64,000 nucleotides of DNA. Source: Chrysopilus asiliformis (Eukaryota; Arthropoda; Insecta; Diptera; Rhagionidae). This document shows positions 1-11,261 of the stretch, one piece after another (the first letter of the stretch is position 1; each line of letters begins with the position of its first letter). The position numbers and the translations under genes are program-made. The notes under the pieces are model-generated. The model worked only from the letters and a program-made list of their open reading frames with translations. It was not told the origin of the DNA and did not search any database. Where the stretch lies: contig OZ035961.1 in assembly GCA_964034945.1 (NCBI GenBank), positions 68,704,731-68,768,730 on the forward strand, in the 5' to 3' direction.

Positions 1-254
1 CAATCAGATGAAAAACAAATGACGTTTAGAACAACAAAGTATGTGAAGGGCCACATTGTCGGCTTAATCTGTCGCCGTAAATATTGAATCAGGCCAATCG
101 TATTCCGGCCTTAAAACCTACACCGCTCAGTACGTTTAAAAAATTACAAACAAAAATAATGCCCATGAACTTTATGAAAGCTTTTTAAAAAACTAAATTG
201 TAGCAGCAAAGAGCTAAACGTGTTTTGTACTGCCAGAAAACTTTTATGTAACAA

Positions 255-449
255 CACAGATAGATGCCTTTTCGATTTTCAAAAATCTCACTTCACAAGT
301 ATTCAAACAAACTATTAAGGTAACATAATTACTATTTATCTAAAATTGCTCGTAAAAATTTTAGATAAATAGTAATTATGTTACCTTAATAGTTTGTTTG
401 AATATTTGTGAAGTGAGATTTTTGAAAATCGAAAAGGCATCTATCTGTG
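255..449. repeat. near-perfect 93-bp palindrome (hairpin)
   Basis: Two arms of about 93 bp (255-347 and 357-449) are reverse complements with one visible mismatch and only a 9-base loop. The outer ends read CACAGATAGATGCC and its complement. No coding sequence. It looks like a foldback MITE or a recent inverted duplication; no clear target-site duplication was found. Confidence 0.9.
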
Positions 450-1079
450 CCAAGAACGCCCCAGTTTTTTTCGTCTTAATTTTAATTTTGAAATTGAAAA
501 AAAAGAATCAATTTTACGCTAAAATATAATAGTTTACTGACCACCCTTCGCAGTTTGGGTAGAAAATATCGGAAAAGGTATTGTGAAGGAAGTAAAGTCT
601 AAAACAATGGCGTCTAGAAGTAGCTCAAATATTCTGTGTTGTATTTTCCACATCGTTCAGTTGTTTGTGTTGTGTTAATTCTAATATTCTTGAATTGTGC
701 TCAGAGATTTATTTTTTCAATAAATCATGCTTATTTTTATTCGTTCTGCTAAAAAATCTATCCGTATTTACTTTTTATTTTTCCCTCTATTCTTTTCCTA
801 TCGCTCCCAGTTCTGAAATTTCACAAGGATATAGACGAATGATAAAACTATCCAATAGATTTTTAATTATGTGGGTGTAAATTTCACATCGTTTTTCCGA
901 AAGGTGCAGCGTCTATCCGTACCTTACCCTATATTCTTCGTCGGCGTTCAAGAAAAACCGCATCAAAAAAGTTGAAAGGTTTTCTATATACAATGCATGT
1001 TTCGTGTCGGGTCAAATAGATCCGAAACGTCCCAAGTATATAGTAAATCTTTGTATTAATTTTAATATTAACAATATCT
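450..1079. other. intergenic, nothing recognised
   Basis: AT-rich sequence with short open frames only. I see no protein motif, RNA gene or repeat end here. It may contain intron of the EF-Tu gene, whose missing exons must lie to the left. Confidence 0.5.
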
Positions 1080-2599
1080 CTGTGGCCACAAGCAATAACC
1101 GCTTATGTCGAAACTTGCGATTTTGAGTAATCGGAGTACAAAGATGAAAATCATTTTCTGAAAAAAGTTTGAATGATAACTGGATCCGGATTTTCATTAA
1201 ATTAATTGTTTTTATAAGGGCAATAAATGCGTACTACAGTAGACTTAAATGATCTTTTATTTTATAAAATACTAGCAGACCCTTCGTTGGCAGCTAAAAG
1301 TTTTTTGTATAAATTTTAGAATGCCAAAAAACCATAAATAACTTAAAAAGTTTTGGGAAAAAATGTTGTCCTTACAGGACCTTCCGTTTCGAATTTTGAA
1401 ATTCCAACTCCAGATTCGTGATAAGCAACTCTAAAAACCTCCCAAAGACTGTTTTTGCGAGAAAAATTGGAAAAAGGACATTTCCGTTATCCTTACAGGA
1501 CCTTCCGTTTAGCAGCGACCTCGAAAACCCCTTAGTGGCAATCGTTTCAAGAAAAATTGGAAAAAGGACATTTGCGTTAACCTTGCAGGACTTTTCGGTT
1601 AGAATTTTGAAATTCCAACACCGGATTCGTGATCAGCGACCCCAAAAACCCCCTAATGACGATTTTTCCCAGTAAAAACGGGAAAAAGGATATTTATCCT
1701 TACAGGACTTTTCGTTTCGAATTTTGAAAATCTAATACCGGATTCGTGATCAGCGACCCCAAAATCCCCATAGTGCCAATTTTTCCGTGGAAAAATGGGA
1801 AAAAGGATGTTTTCATTATCCTTACAGGACCTTCCGTTTCGAATTTTGAAAATCTAATACCGGATTCGTGATCAGTGACCCCAAAAACCCTATAATGCCA
1901 ATTTTTCCGGGGAAAAATGGGAAAAAGGATATGTGAGTTATTCTTACAGGACCTTCCGTTTCGAATTTTGAAAATCTAATATCGGATTCGTGATCAGCGA
2001 TCCCAAACATAATGCCAATTTTTCCGGGGAAAAATGGGAAAAAGGATATTTTCATTATCCTTACGGGACCTTCCGTTTCGAATTTTGAAAATCTAATACC
2101 GGATTCGTGATCAGCGACCCCAAAAACCCCATAATGGCAATTTTTCCGGAGAAAAATGGGAAAAAGGATACTTCCGTTATCCTTAAAGGACCTTCGGTTT
2201 CGATTTTTAAAATCTAACATAGCTAAAAACCTGCTCCTGGCAACGCAGATCAGATCATTTTGCGTCAAAATCGGTCCAGTAGTTTTTCAGTTTTGTAATC
2301 TCAAACGGACAGACAAACCAACAAACAGACAAACCAACAAACATCCATTTATATATATATAGATTAAAATGGAAACAATTTGTGTCTTACATGTAACTAA
2401 AGTTAAGTGTTTATTGAATGTGTAATACATTATTATTGGGACATAAGCGATTATGTTTTTCGACCAAAGCTCCTGGTTAGAAAATTGATAGGAAAACCAA
2501 ATTTTTTGTGTATATTGATTACAGCATGGAGAACGCAGTAGTATTAATAACTCATTTCGTTCTTAAATCGACATAAGCGGTTATTGCTTGTGACCACAG
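1080..2599. mobile_element. DNA-transposon-like element with CTGTGGYCACAAG ends
   Basis: The left end CTGTGGCCACAAGCAATAA is mirrored at the right end (TTATTGCTTGTGACCACAG), followed inward by CGCTTATGTCG on both sides. The same terminal motif bounds the element at 24856-25517, so this is a family. No transposase is seen; the inside is largely taken up by a second, minisatellite-bearing element. Confidence 0.6.
1268..2365 (+). mobile_element. non-autonomous element carrying a ~120-bp minisatellite
   Basis: It begins ACTAGCAGACCC and ends with a run of CAGACAAACCAACAAA followed by TATATATATAGATT, a layout common in insect non-LTR or Helitron-like non-autonomous repeats. Between these lie about eight imperfect tandem units of 115-122 bp (about 1372-2225), each with CTTACAGGACCTTCCG, GATTCGTGATCAGCGACCCC and a TTTTTCCGG stretch. 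A diverged relative with the same start is at 48495-48740. The units match those of the HP elements. Open frames through the array are repeat artefacts. Confidence 0.6.
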
Positions 2600-2670
2600 A
2601 TCTATTCTAAAGACCTGAAGATTTTTATTCTTCAATGAGTAGGCCATTTTAACTCAAATAAAAATACTTA

Positions 2671-3934
2671 CGGCCAATTTCTTCACCGAGTACTAACGCT
2701 ATTACCGGTATTAGACCAAAATTTGGTACTTAAATTGGTGTCAAGTTATTACTTCACCAAGTACTAGCGCGCTTTAGTACTGAGTTTGGTATGGAGTATT
2801 AGCTGGTACTCAATATTTCCTGGACCCTCGAAATCGAGGGTCTAACGATGTTAGTACTCGAATTTATGCGAATTTTATTTCTTCACCTATAATATAATAC
2901 TGGAGTAGTCAATTTTTATATTTATAGAAATTATTTCGGAATGACTGCATCACTTTTTTGTATCGGACGCTAATCTTTGAAGAAAAATAGCCGTAGATAA
3001 ATATTTCAAATATAAAAAAAATCAAACACACCGAAGGATGACAAATTAAACTGCATCACCACCAACCGTATCCATTTCGTTTTCTACTCCTCATTTTTTC
3101 ATTAGTACCAGGAAGACCGAGCCATGCTCGGCGATCTCAAAATCCTCCTTCTGCCTCTGTCTCTTAATAATTGAATCCGATTGTAATTGCAACATGATTC
3201 GTATAATGAGGTTGAGGGAACTTGATTGTTTTGTAATTACTATTTATTGCTGCCGATAGATATCTAAAAAGTGAGGTGTTTAGAATGCATATCGAAAAAC
3301 CTTACTTCCTAGCTATATTGCGAATTTTCATTCAGATACCTTCACGTAATTCGAAGACACGATACCCCGAGGGGAGGGGAAAGTTTGGTTTGTAGTGGAA
3401 AAATCGAAAGCCCTTATCCCCTTTAGTAATACTGTAAAGATTCAGTAAGATTGGACCACCCAATTCGAAGATACCAGGCGAGGGGTATCGAGGGGAATTT
3501 TCTCAGAGGTGAGACCTATCTAGATCTATTCCTTGTCCCCGAAAATCCTTAACCCCCAAGTTTCGTGAAAATCGTTTCGAGATCGAGATCGTTGTGCAGA
3601 CATTCCTCGTATTATATTATAGGATTTATTTGCACTAAATGAAAAGCTTGTTCATAAAGTGGAATAACGCAAAACACAAACAAATATTAATTGAAAAAAT
3701 AACGTACACAAACTCACGGAACACAGCGAACAATAATATTTCAAATTCAAATGTCAAAATAGTGTCAAAATCGGTTTTAGACGTATTTCCCGCTAGTACC
3801 GGCTGGTGACTTTAGCTCCGGTACCAGCGATGTGGAGAAATGCACAAGTACTAACTTTTTGTTGGTACCGAGTACCAGAGATAGTACCTGGATTAGCTAG
3901 ACTCCAGTTTAGTACTCTGTGAAGAAATTGGCCG
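2671..3934. mobile_element. Harbinger-like non-autonomous element
   Basis: Terminal inverted repeats CGGCCAATTTCTTCAC (left) and GTGAAGAAATTGGCCG (right) are flanked by TTA on each side (2668-2670 and 3935-3937), the target duplication typical of PIF/Harbinger elements. The subterminal parts repeat AGTACTA/GGTACC motifs in both orientations. No intact transposase frame is present over 1.26 kb. Confidence 0.75.
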
Positions 3935-3937
3935 TTA

Positions 3938-4304
3938 GCGTTTTAGAAAATAAAAATTAGTGTGGAAAAATGCGTTTTTGTATGGACGACCCCTTAAGGG
4001 ATGGTGCAGGGAGTGTAACACTTTTTTTTAACAATTATACGACCAAGACTATTTTCGTAAAAAAAACTAACTTTTGTGTAGAGAGCTTTTAGGGGGGGTG
4101 GAGATGGAAGGTTGGAATTTTCAGAAAAAATGCTCATTATGATAAAGTAACAGAGCTTGGTCAAACTTTTCACTATGATAAAATCAAGTCTTAAGAAATT
4201 ATGCACAGCTTTTAAGTTTTTTTTACATACAAATTTTGAACGTCAAAATCTACGAACTCCCACTTACGATTTTCGTAAAAACTCACACGGTAAGTAGTAT
4301 ACAT
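3938..4304. other. no feature recognised
   Basis: AT-rich spacer between two transposons. No frame with a recognisable motif and no repeat end was seen. Confidence 0.4.
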
Positions 4305-4306
4305 TA

Positions 4307-5510
4307 GGGTGTTTCATTTTTCCAAAGATATGATTTTCATATGACTTTGCTTACGCCCCGAGTCTCAGTGATGAAAAATATATATATGCCAAATTTTAAG
4401 AAGATTGGATAATATTTAGGGGTTGCACACTTTGATCACTTTTCGTCAAACTACCTAGTCTAGCCATAAATACTGACACAAGGAAAAATTGATGCCAAAT
4501 GAGAACGCATTGGTATTTTTCAAAACTTTTTTTTATATTTATTGGGCCACACAACAGCCACAAATCATAGAACACATTATTCGAAAATACCGCCATTTGA
4601 TTTAACACCACGCCTTTAACGATGAAGCCAACAGGGCTGCAAAATACGCGCTCGATCTATTTGAAAGTTGTCCAAAGCTGTGGTTAGATTCCTGCTCCAT
4701 GGATTCAATGTTAGCGAGTATTTTTTAGCACACCATATTCTCTAAAGTAGATCATAGTTTATAGTCCAACTCTTCGCTTTTAATGAAATCATAAATTTGA
4801 TTTTGAAGCATTTTTTGTGGTCATTTGGCTTTTTGAGCCAGAAATTAATCCTGTGGAAAATTCCAGTCCCCATTTTTGAATAAGTTTTCGTTTACATGCC
4901 TAACTATATATTTTAGACAGTTTCTTGAGCAACTTTGGCTGCCGTGTGCGCTTCTTTTTCACAAAAAAGGCTCAAAAACAATTTTCATGACTTCATGCCT
5001 CCAAAAGTCCGCTCCCCGGAAGTTCAGACCTTAAGTCGTTGAACTATAGACCCGTTGGACTGTAGTGAGCTTGATTTGCCAAAAAGACACCAAAATATTG
5101 AGTCCTTGAAGAAGGATTTCAACAAAAACATTGGACAACTTTCAAATAGATCGAGCGCGTATTTTGCAGCCCTGTTGGCTCCATCGTTAAAGGCATGGTG
5201 TTAAATCAAATGGCGGTATTTTCGAATAATGTGTTCTATGATTTGTGGCTGTTGTGTGGTCCAATAAATATAAAAAAAAGTTTTGAAAAATACCAATGCG
5301 TTCTCATTTGGCATCAATTTTTCCTTGTGTCAGTATTTATGGCTAGACTAGGTAGTTTGACGAAAAGTGATCAAAGTGTGCAACCCCTAAATATTATCCA
5401 ATCTTCTTAAAATTTGGCATATATATATTTTTCATCACTGAGACTCGGGGCGTAAGCAAAGTCTGCAAAAATTTTAGATTTTATTTTTTGCCTAACAAAA
5501 TGAAACACCC
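4307..5510. mobile_element. foldback transposon with ~370-bp inverted arms
   Basis: Left arm 4307-4675 and right arm 5131-5510 are close reverse complements ending in GGGTGTTTCATTTT, and TA flanks both ends (4305-4306, 5511-5512), as in the Tc1/mariner superfamily. Because the arms mirror each other, the same 71-aa open frame appears on both strands (4396-4611 minus, 5195-5410 plus); I do not take it as a gene. The 455-bp centre has no recognisable transposase. Confidence 0.8.
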
Positions 5511-5512
5511 TA

Positions 5513-6099
5513 GTATACATATATTATTGAAAACGGCATATGTCTCATCCTTGGACGCACATGGCCCAAAACGGGACTTTCTCCTTTGAGTAATATATGG
5601 AATAAGCAAAAATGAACCTATTGTTAGCAATCTCATTTTTAACAGTTTCAGTAATTTTTATGTTAAGGAAAACAGTGTTTGTGATATTAAAATGTTTGGT
5701 GTTAAAGCGATTAAGTCTAATACTATAAAATACAGTGATCTTCAGCAAGAACGTGGTAGAACTGAAAAAATACGAGTAAAAATATGAGTATATTTGCAAT
5801 TTTAACACGACCACGTAAAGGTGTGTTCACGGATTGAAATAAAAGTGCATCTACAGTAATATTTTTTAACGAGAACAGCCAAGTTAATCCTTTCTTGTGA
5901 ATACCCTTAGTGTTGAGAATTACCTTACTTCTTTTAATACATCCAACTCTTTTTTTTACACAAATTTGAAGTTACACGATCCAAAAGTCTTCCTTTTTTG
6001 AAAATTTTTGCTGATCTGACACGATTTCAAAGTCATTGTCTTATAATTATGTAACTAAATATTACATAAATATAATAAAATATTGTATTTCTATATTTC
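5513..6099. other. no feature recognised
   Basis: AT-rich spacer. No coding motif or repeat boundary noted. Confidence 0.4.
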
Positions 6100-6101
6100 T
6101 A

Positions 6102-6670
6102 AAGGGTGTCCCAATATTTCATCATGCCAATAGGACACTATGTGATCGGTGGTAGATGTGACGGCACCTGTGTATTTTCATACAGCTCGTTCTATCGCAA
6201 ACATTGCAGCATTGTGTAATAGTGACAGAGTCTCCGTCGACCTCGACTCGTCATCGCTCACAGGAATTGAACATCTCACGGAGATGCAAGAAAAGTTCGA
6301 TGGTCGCGTTTTTCTCACGTTATGTGACACAAACTGGCCGCCAAGATCGTGTGATTTGATACCGTTAGACTTCTTTCTCTGGGGCTATTTGAAGTCCAAG
6401 GTGAACTTCAACAAGCCAAACACCATTCAATAACTTCAATAAGTACGAGATAATTCGGTGCATCAATGGCATTAAGCAGAAGTTATGCATCAACGTGATC
6501 GAAAATTTCGACAAACGGATAGAGGTATGACGCCAGAGAGTCATGGCAAACTTTTTTTTTCGTACATAATTGTAATCAACCATATTATCATATTAAAAAA
6601 AATCAATTTTCAAAACTGTGCGTTTTATTCACATTTTAGAAGATGGTGAAATCCCTATTGGGACACCCTT
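6102..6670 (+). mobile_element. internally deleted Tc1/mariner-superfamily element
   Basis: Ends AAGGGTGTCCCAATA and its complement are flanked by TA (6100-6101 and 6671-6672). At 569 bp it is too short to be autonomous; it keeps only the 3' part of a transposase. The ends differ from those of the 4307-5510 foldback apart from a shared GGGTGT. Confidence 0.8.
6149..6433 (+). pseudogene. transposase C-terminal fragment (IS630/Tc1-mariner type)
   Basis: A 94-aa open frame contains NWPPRSCDLIPLDFFLWGYL, the motif around the last catalytic acidic residue in a common insect IS630/Tc1-mariner transposase group (usually WPPRSCDLTPLDFFLWGY). The DNA-binding domain and the first two catalytic residues are missing, and the apparent start is internal. 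Non-functional remnant. Confidence 0.75.
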
Positions 6671-7002
6671 TATTTTTAACTTTAGTTTAACAGATTTCTT
6701 TTTTCTTGCTTGCGCTACTTATTTTTAATGTATGCTTTTTAAGTGTTATTGCACAATAAAATTGCATATTTATGCATAATATCATTCGTATGCATATCAG
6801 CACTTTTACAGTTTTCAGCATTTTTTAACGGTTTTTAAACGAAATATAGTTCTTTATTTCAGCTTACACGGTTTTCGGATAAGATGGAACGTATCCCCAA
6901 TTTTGATATAGGATACTTCTTTTCATACGGTTTTTTACATGAATTTCTCAAGAACGTATCTACCACCGTGTAAAAAAAGAGTTGGGTGTTTAGCATGATT
7001 AC

Positions 7003-8061
7003 CTTTGGCACACTTTTTTTGAAAATTTGTATATCTGAAACAGTAGTTTTTACAGATTCCCCAAAACCCATCAATTCAGCATCATCATTCTTGTTAATAG
7101 TGCCGCACTTTATGGTGCCAACAACGACAGTTCCCCTGCCTGGTACAGTGAAGGCATTATCTATTGGCAATAAAAACGGCGATGATATATCTCGAGTTGG
7201 TGTTGGTATGTATTTGTCTATTGCGTTTAGTAATTTTCTTATGGCTGGTTTTCCATAATCGGACTCATCGCCTTGAAGTGCCAGCAGAGCTGATCCACAT
7301 ATAAGCGGACTATGAATACCATCGAATCCGAAATCGGACAATAATTCCCGCACTTCAATTTCAACCAGCTCCAGTACATCTTTTTCAGCCAAGTCAGCCT
7401 TGTTTACGAAAGTCACAATTTTTTCGATCCCAACTTGTTTAGCTAAAAGCAAATGCTCTCTGGTCTGGGGCATCTGACCATCAGTAGCAGCAACAACCAA
7501 GATCGCTCCATCCATCTGACTCGCTCCTGATATCATATTCTACATTTTGGGTGGAAAGATTTTGGAATATTAAAGCACGAAGTAAATATATGTGTAAGGA
7601 ATATACTTTTATGTAGTCAGCATGGCCAGGGCAATCTGTGTGAGCATAACTCCTTGTTTTCGTTGCGTAACCCACATGACAGGCATTTATTGTGATCCCT
7701 ACAAAAAAAAATTAAAATCGTATTATGCAAGTTGTCCCAAATGTTAACCTCTCGCCTTTTCTTCCGGAGCCTTGTCAATTTCGTCATATGAAACGTATCC
7801 GCATAGTCCATCTTCCGATAAAACTTTAGTAATAGCAGCTGTTAAGGTAGTTTTGCCGTGGTCTACGTGCCCGATAGTTCCAATATTGCAATGAGGAGTC
7901 TCTTGACCCGTGGAGAAGGTTCTAATTAAAATCGGGCTCCGTTGGCACGTGGCATGGCTAGTAAATATGGCCGCGATATTTTTCAATATTGCTGAAGTAA
8001 ACTTTGTTGACTTATTTGTTACTAAATGGGAAAATTTAACGAAACTTAACATGAATTTCAT
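7003..8061 (-). CDS. TUFM: mitochondrial elongation factor Tu (5' part, three exons)
   Basis: GTPase that carries aminoacyl-tRNA to the mitochondrial ribosome. Exons: 8061-7749, 7698-7607, 7539-7003 (314 residues so far), all with GT-AG borders and consistent phase. The first ~50 residues are basic and Ser/Thr-rich with no acidic residue, as in a mitochondrial targeting peptide. G1 GHVDHGKT (residues ~64-71), switch I GITIN, G3 DCPGH, G4 NKAD and G5 SAL are present; exon 3 runs into domain 2 ([11 protein letters not shown]). An in-frame GTG at 8079 lies upstream, but 8061 is the first ATG. After the donor at 7002 the frame drifts into intron; about 150 residues (rest of domain 2 and domain 3) are absent and must lie left of the window, so this intron exceeds 7 kb. 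Switch I has HVGY where the canonical protein has HVEY, and domain 2 departs from the usual TUFM sequence, so it may be the second insect paralogue (mEFTu2 type); that is inference. Confidence 0.9.
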
Positions 8062-8600
8062 TTTCAAAACCCGGATCACAACATAACCTCTAAAACCTTC
8101 AAACGTTCCATCGTTTCATTCCGCGACACCAGGGAGCGCAGTAGGTGTACACTAGTGAGCCTACATATAAAGATTGTGTTTACATCAGGATTCACTTTGA
8201 GGCGCAACGTCTTTCCTCATTTTAGTTGCGTTTTTTTAATGTTCTGAAGCAGTTCAGAACAAGCTTTCCATACAAAATCCTGCACCACCTTTTCATCTCG
8301 AACAGCGCTTGGAACAAGGGGAAATTTTATACGGTAATGTACGGTAATGAAATGCTGCTAACTTCAACATAATAAATCTGACATTTTATTCTCAATGGAG
8401 GATTTTGTGTTGGTGGTTTGTTGGTTCTGTTCGACAGCGAAATAGTTTTAATCATGGGAGATAGCGAATCGTGATTATATCAAGAAAATATAGCAGTAAC
8501 GGCCTACTGATATAACCAACGTGAAGTGAGTTGCCATTCGAACTCAATGAAATTTCCCTCTTACTCTGAATCGTTTTTTTAATGTTCCGTGTTCTAGAAC

Positions 8601-10063
8601 ATTAAAAAAAAAATTTTAAAAAAAAGCTTTTATTAAAAAGAATGCACTAAAAAGAAAAAAATAATTTTCTGGACGCTGTGTATCACAAATATAAAAGCTT
8701 TTTAAAAGCGAGAAAAATTTTTATTTTATTGTTTTATGCTTTATCTCGCTTTTTAAAAGCTTTTATATTTGTGATACACAGCGTCCAGAAAATTATTTTT
8801 TTCTTTTTAGTGCATTCTTTTTAATAAAAGCTTTTTTTTAAAATTTTTTTTTTATTTTTTTTTTATTTTGTTCTTTTTAGTCTTCGAATATATATCCTTA
8901 CATTTGAGATGTCCTTACAGGCTTTTTAACTTGAGAATCGTATTCAGCGACCCCAAAAACCCCCAGAATAGATTTTTTCCGGAAAATTTGGAGAAAAGGA
9001 TAATCACGTTATCCTTACAGGACCTTCCGTTATCCTTACAGACTTTTTAGTGACAGATTCGGATTCAGCGACCCCAAAAAACCCCCAAAATAGATTTTTT
9101 TCCGGAAAATTTGGAGAAAGGGATAATCACGTTATCCTTACAGGACATTCCGTTATCCTTACAGACTTTTTAATGGCAGATTCGGATTTAGCGACCTCAA
9201 AAACCCCCAGAATAGATTTTTTTCCGGAAAATTTGGAGAAAAGGATAATCACGTTATCCTTACAGGACTTTCCGTTATCCTCACAGAGTTCTTAATGACA
9301 GATTCGGATTCAGCGACCCCAAAAACCCCCTGAATAGATTTTTTCCCGGAAAATTTGGAGAAAAGGATAATCACGTTATCCTTACAGGACCTTCCGTTAT
9401 CCTTACTGACTTTTTAATTTCAGATTCGGATTCAGCGACCCCAAAAACCCCCAGAATAGATTTTTTTCCGGAAAATTTGGAGAAAAGGATAATCACGTTA
9501 TCCTTACAGGACCTTCCGTTATCCTTACAGACTTTTTAATGACAGATTCGGATTCAGCGACCCCAAAAACCCCCAGAATAGATTTTTTTTCCGGAAAATT
9601 TGGAGAAAAGGATAATCACGTTATCCTTACAGGACCTTCCGTTATCCTTACAGACTTTTTAATGGCAGATTCGGATTTAGCGACCTCAAAAACCCCCAGA
9701 ATAGATTTTTTCCCGGAAAATTTGGAGAAAAGGATAATCACGTTATCCTTACAGGACCTTCCGTTATCCTTACAGACTTTTTAATGACAGATTCGGATTC
9801 AGTGACCTCAAAAACCCCCAGAATAGATTTTTTTTCCGGAAAATTTGGAGAAAAGGATAATCACGTTATCCTTACAGGACCTTCCGTTATCCTTACAAGG
9901 ACGAAGTAGTGAAAATATTGTATTGTCATCGGACTTATATAAGTGTGCAAAATTTCAAGTCAATCGGACAAGTGGAAGTGGGTCAAAATTGGGTTGCAAG
10001 ATTTGATCTGACAAACAGACAGACAGACAGACAGACACGAAGGCAAGCTAAATAAAAGCTTTC
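8601..10063 (+). mobile_element. HP-family element, copy 1 (hairpin + minisatellite)
   Basis: Order: a ~105-bp-arm hairpin (about 8601-8850, arms containing GGACGCTGTGTATCACAAAT), an array of about eight ~124-bp tandem units (8910-9899; each with TCCTTACAGGACCTTCCG and GATTCAGCGACCCC), a unique tail (GTCAATCGGACAAGTGG), and a CAGA microsatellite ending AAATAAAAGCTT. The outer ends form a short inverted repeat AAAAGCTTTTATT. Two more copies lie at 29055-31569 and 39641-40621 in the opposite orientation. No protein is encoded; frames reading MTDSDSATPK and similar are array artefacts. Confidence 0.8.
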
Positions 10064-10764
10064 TTTTGTTGCCGTGTGCACACGGTTCGCCTTTTTCATT
10101 CGCTAAAATCTTTCGCCTTTTTGACGTTAAGACATTGGGATGAGAATAATCTCAAAATTTAACCGAGTTGTGATATGATTGCAGTGAAATTTGATAAATT
10201 TAATGAAAATATGGATCATATATGGATCATATAATAATTGCAGTAACAAGTTTATTATATGCTTCATCAGCAACGGCTCTATTTTTGTGCCAATCTGAAG
10301 AAAAAAACTCCGAATTTTCAGATGCGCACGACTCCACAGCAAACAACGAAAAAACCAATAAAAGCAAAACGAGACACAAAGCGGTTTGCGACCGATAATT
10401 TTAAGTGAATCTAAACTTCGTTCGCTCTTTTTGGTTTCCCTCCCCACTGCGTCCCTCACCATCGCGAATGACGAGCCGCCTCAAAGTGAATCCTGGTGTA
10501 AACACAATCAAAGAGAGTGGCCAGGTCGGCACCAACTATTTCCGTTAAGTTTGAATTTTTACACCAGAAGTATTTTAACAGATTTAAACCAGAAGTATTT
10601 TAAACCATTTTTACTAATATTTTGTGTACGGTTTGAGAATTTAAAAAATTATTCGGCCGCTAAAATCGTGCAATTTCTAAAATAAAAAGTCCAAAATACT
10701 ACACTAACACAAACAAATCGCCTTTGCTTTGCGAAAAGATGGCTGAACTTTCGAAATAAAAAAA

Positions 10765-10817
10765 GAGTTACTGTTTTGTGCCGTACTAAAGCTACAAACG
10801 GCACAAAAGAGTAACTC
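10765..10817. repeat. short inverted repeat
   Basis: Arms GAGTTACTGTTTTGTGCCGT and its near complement are separated by 13 bases. May be one end of an unresolved MITE; no function is implied. Confidence 0.6.
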
Positions 10818-11261
10818 CAAGATGGCCCACCCTTTAGAAAGAAAAAAAAGTGAAATTAAAACATAAACTCAACTTTGACTTGAATAGAAGGTAAATTATT
10901 TGTGCTTTAAAATATTAATTACATAATTAAGATGCTAGTGTCGAAGAAGTTCGGTGAAACCAAAAGCACGACAGCAAAAACTACGTTTTGTATAGCATTC
11001 GAGCGGCTGCTTTCTCGCAGGCAGGAATATAGGCGGAGGCTCTTGTGGACGCTGAGAAGACGGCCTCACTGAACCAATCATGGGCGAAGGGTTTCTCGCG
11101 AAAGGGCGCTGCTCTGGCGGGCACGCAAAAAAATGACAACTAGTAATACACTCACTAATACATTAACAACCGTCCACTTACATTTTCGAATTCAGACCAA
11201 ACGTCCACTTCGAAAGCCACCTGGCCACTCTCTTTATATGTAGGCTCACTAGTGTACACAG

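Larger units (their letters stand above)
8148..11261. mobile_element. region bounded by inverted 29-bp ends
   Basis: The sequence starting GTGTACACTAGTGAGCC at the left recurs inverted at the right end (11231-11261). A second inverted pair, GATTGTGTTTACAYCAGG followed by ATTCACTTTGAGGCG, lies at about 8172-8204 and 10477-10510. This suggests a composite or twice-rearranged DNA element, but no clean target duplication was found. An HP element is nested inside. It begins about 90 bp upstream of the EF-Tu start codon, so it may overlap that promoter. Confidence 0.45.

Noticed and set aside
1372..2225. Possible CRISPR-like array of direct repeats
   Set aside because: Units are contiguous ~120-bp imperfect tandems with no spacers, in a eukaryotic genome; minisatellite.
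4396..5410. A duplicated 71-aa protein gene on opposite strands
   Set aside because: Mirror image of foldback arms; no motif and no gene context.
6859..7002. C-terminal 48 residues of the EF-Tu exon 3 frame
   Set aside because: After AAG|GTAATC the sequence no longer resembles EF-Tu; this is intron readthrough.
8868..9784. Open frames such as MTDSDSATPK... in the HP arrays
   Set aside because: They follow the 124-bp repeat period, recur in several frames and both orientations, and have no start-to-stop conservation; array artefacts.
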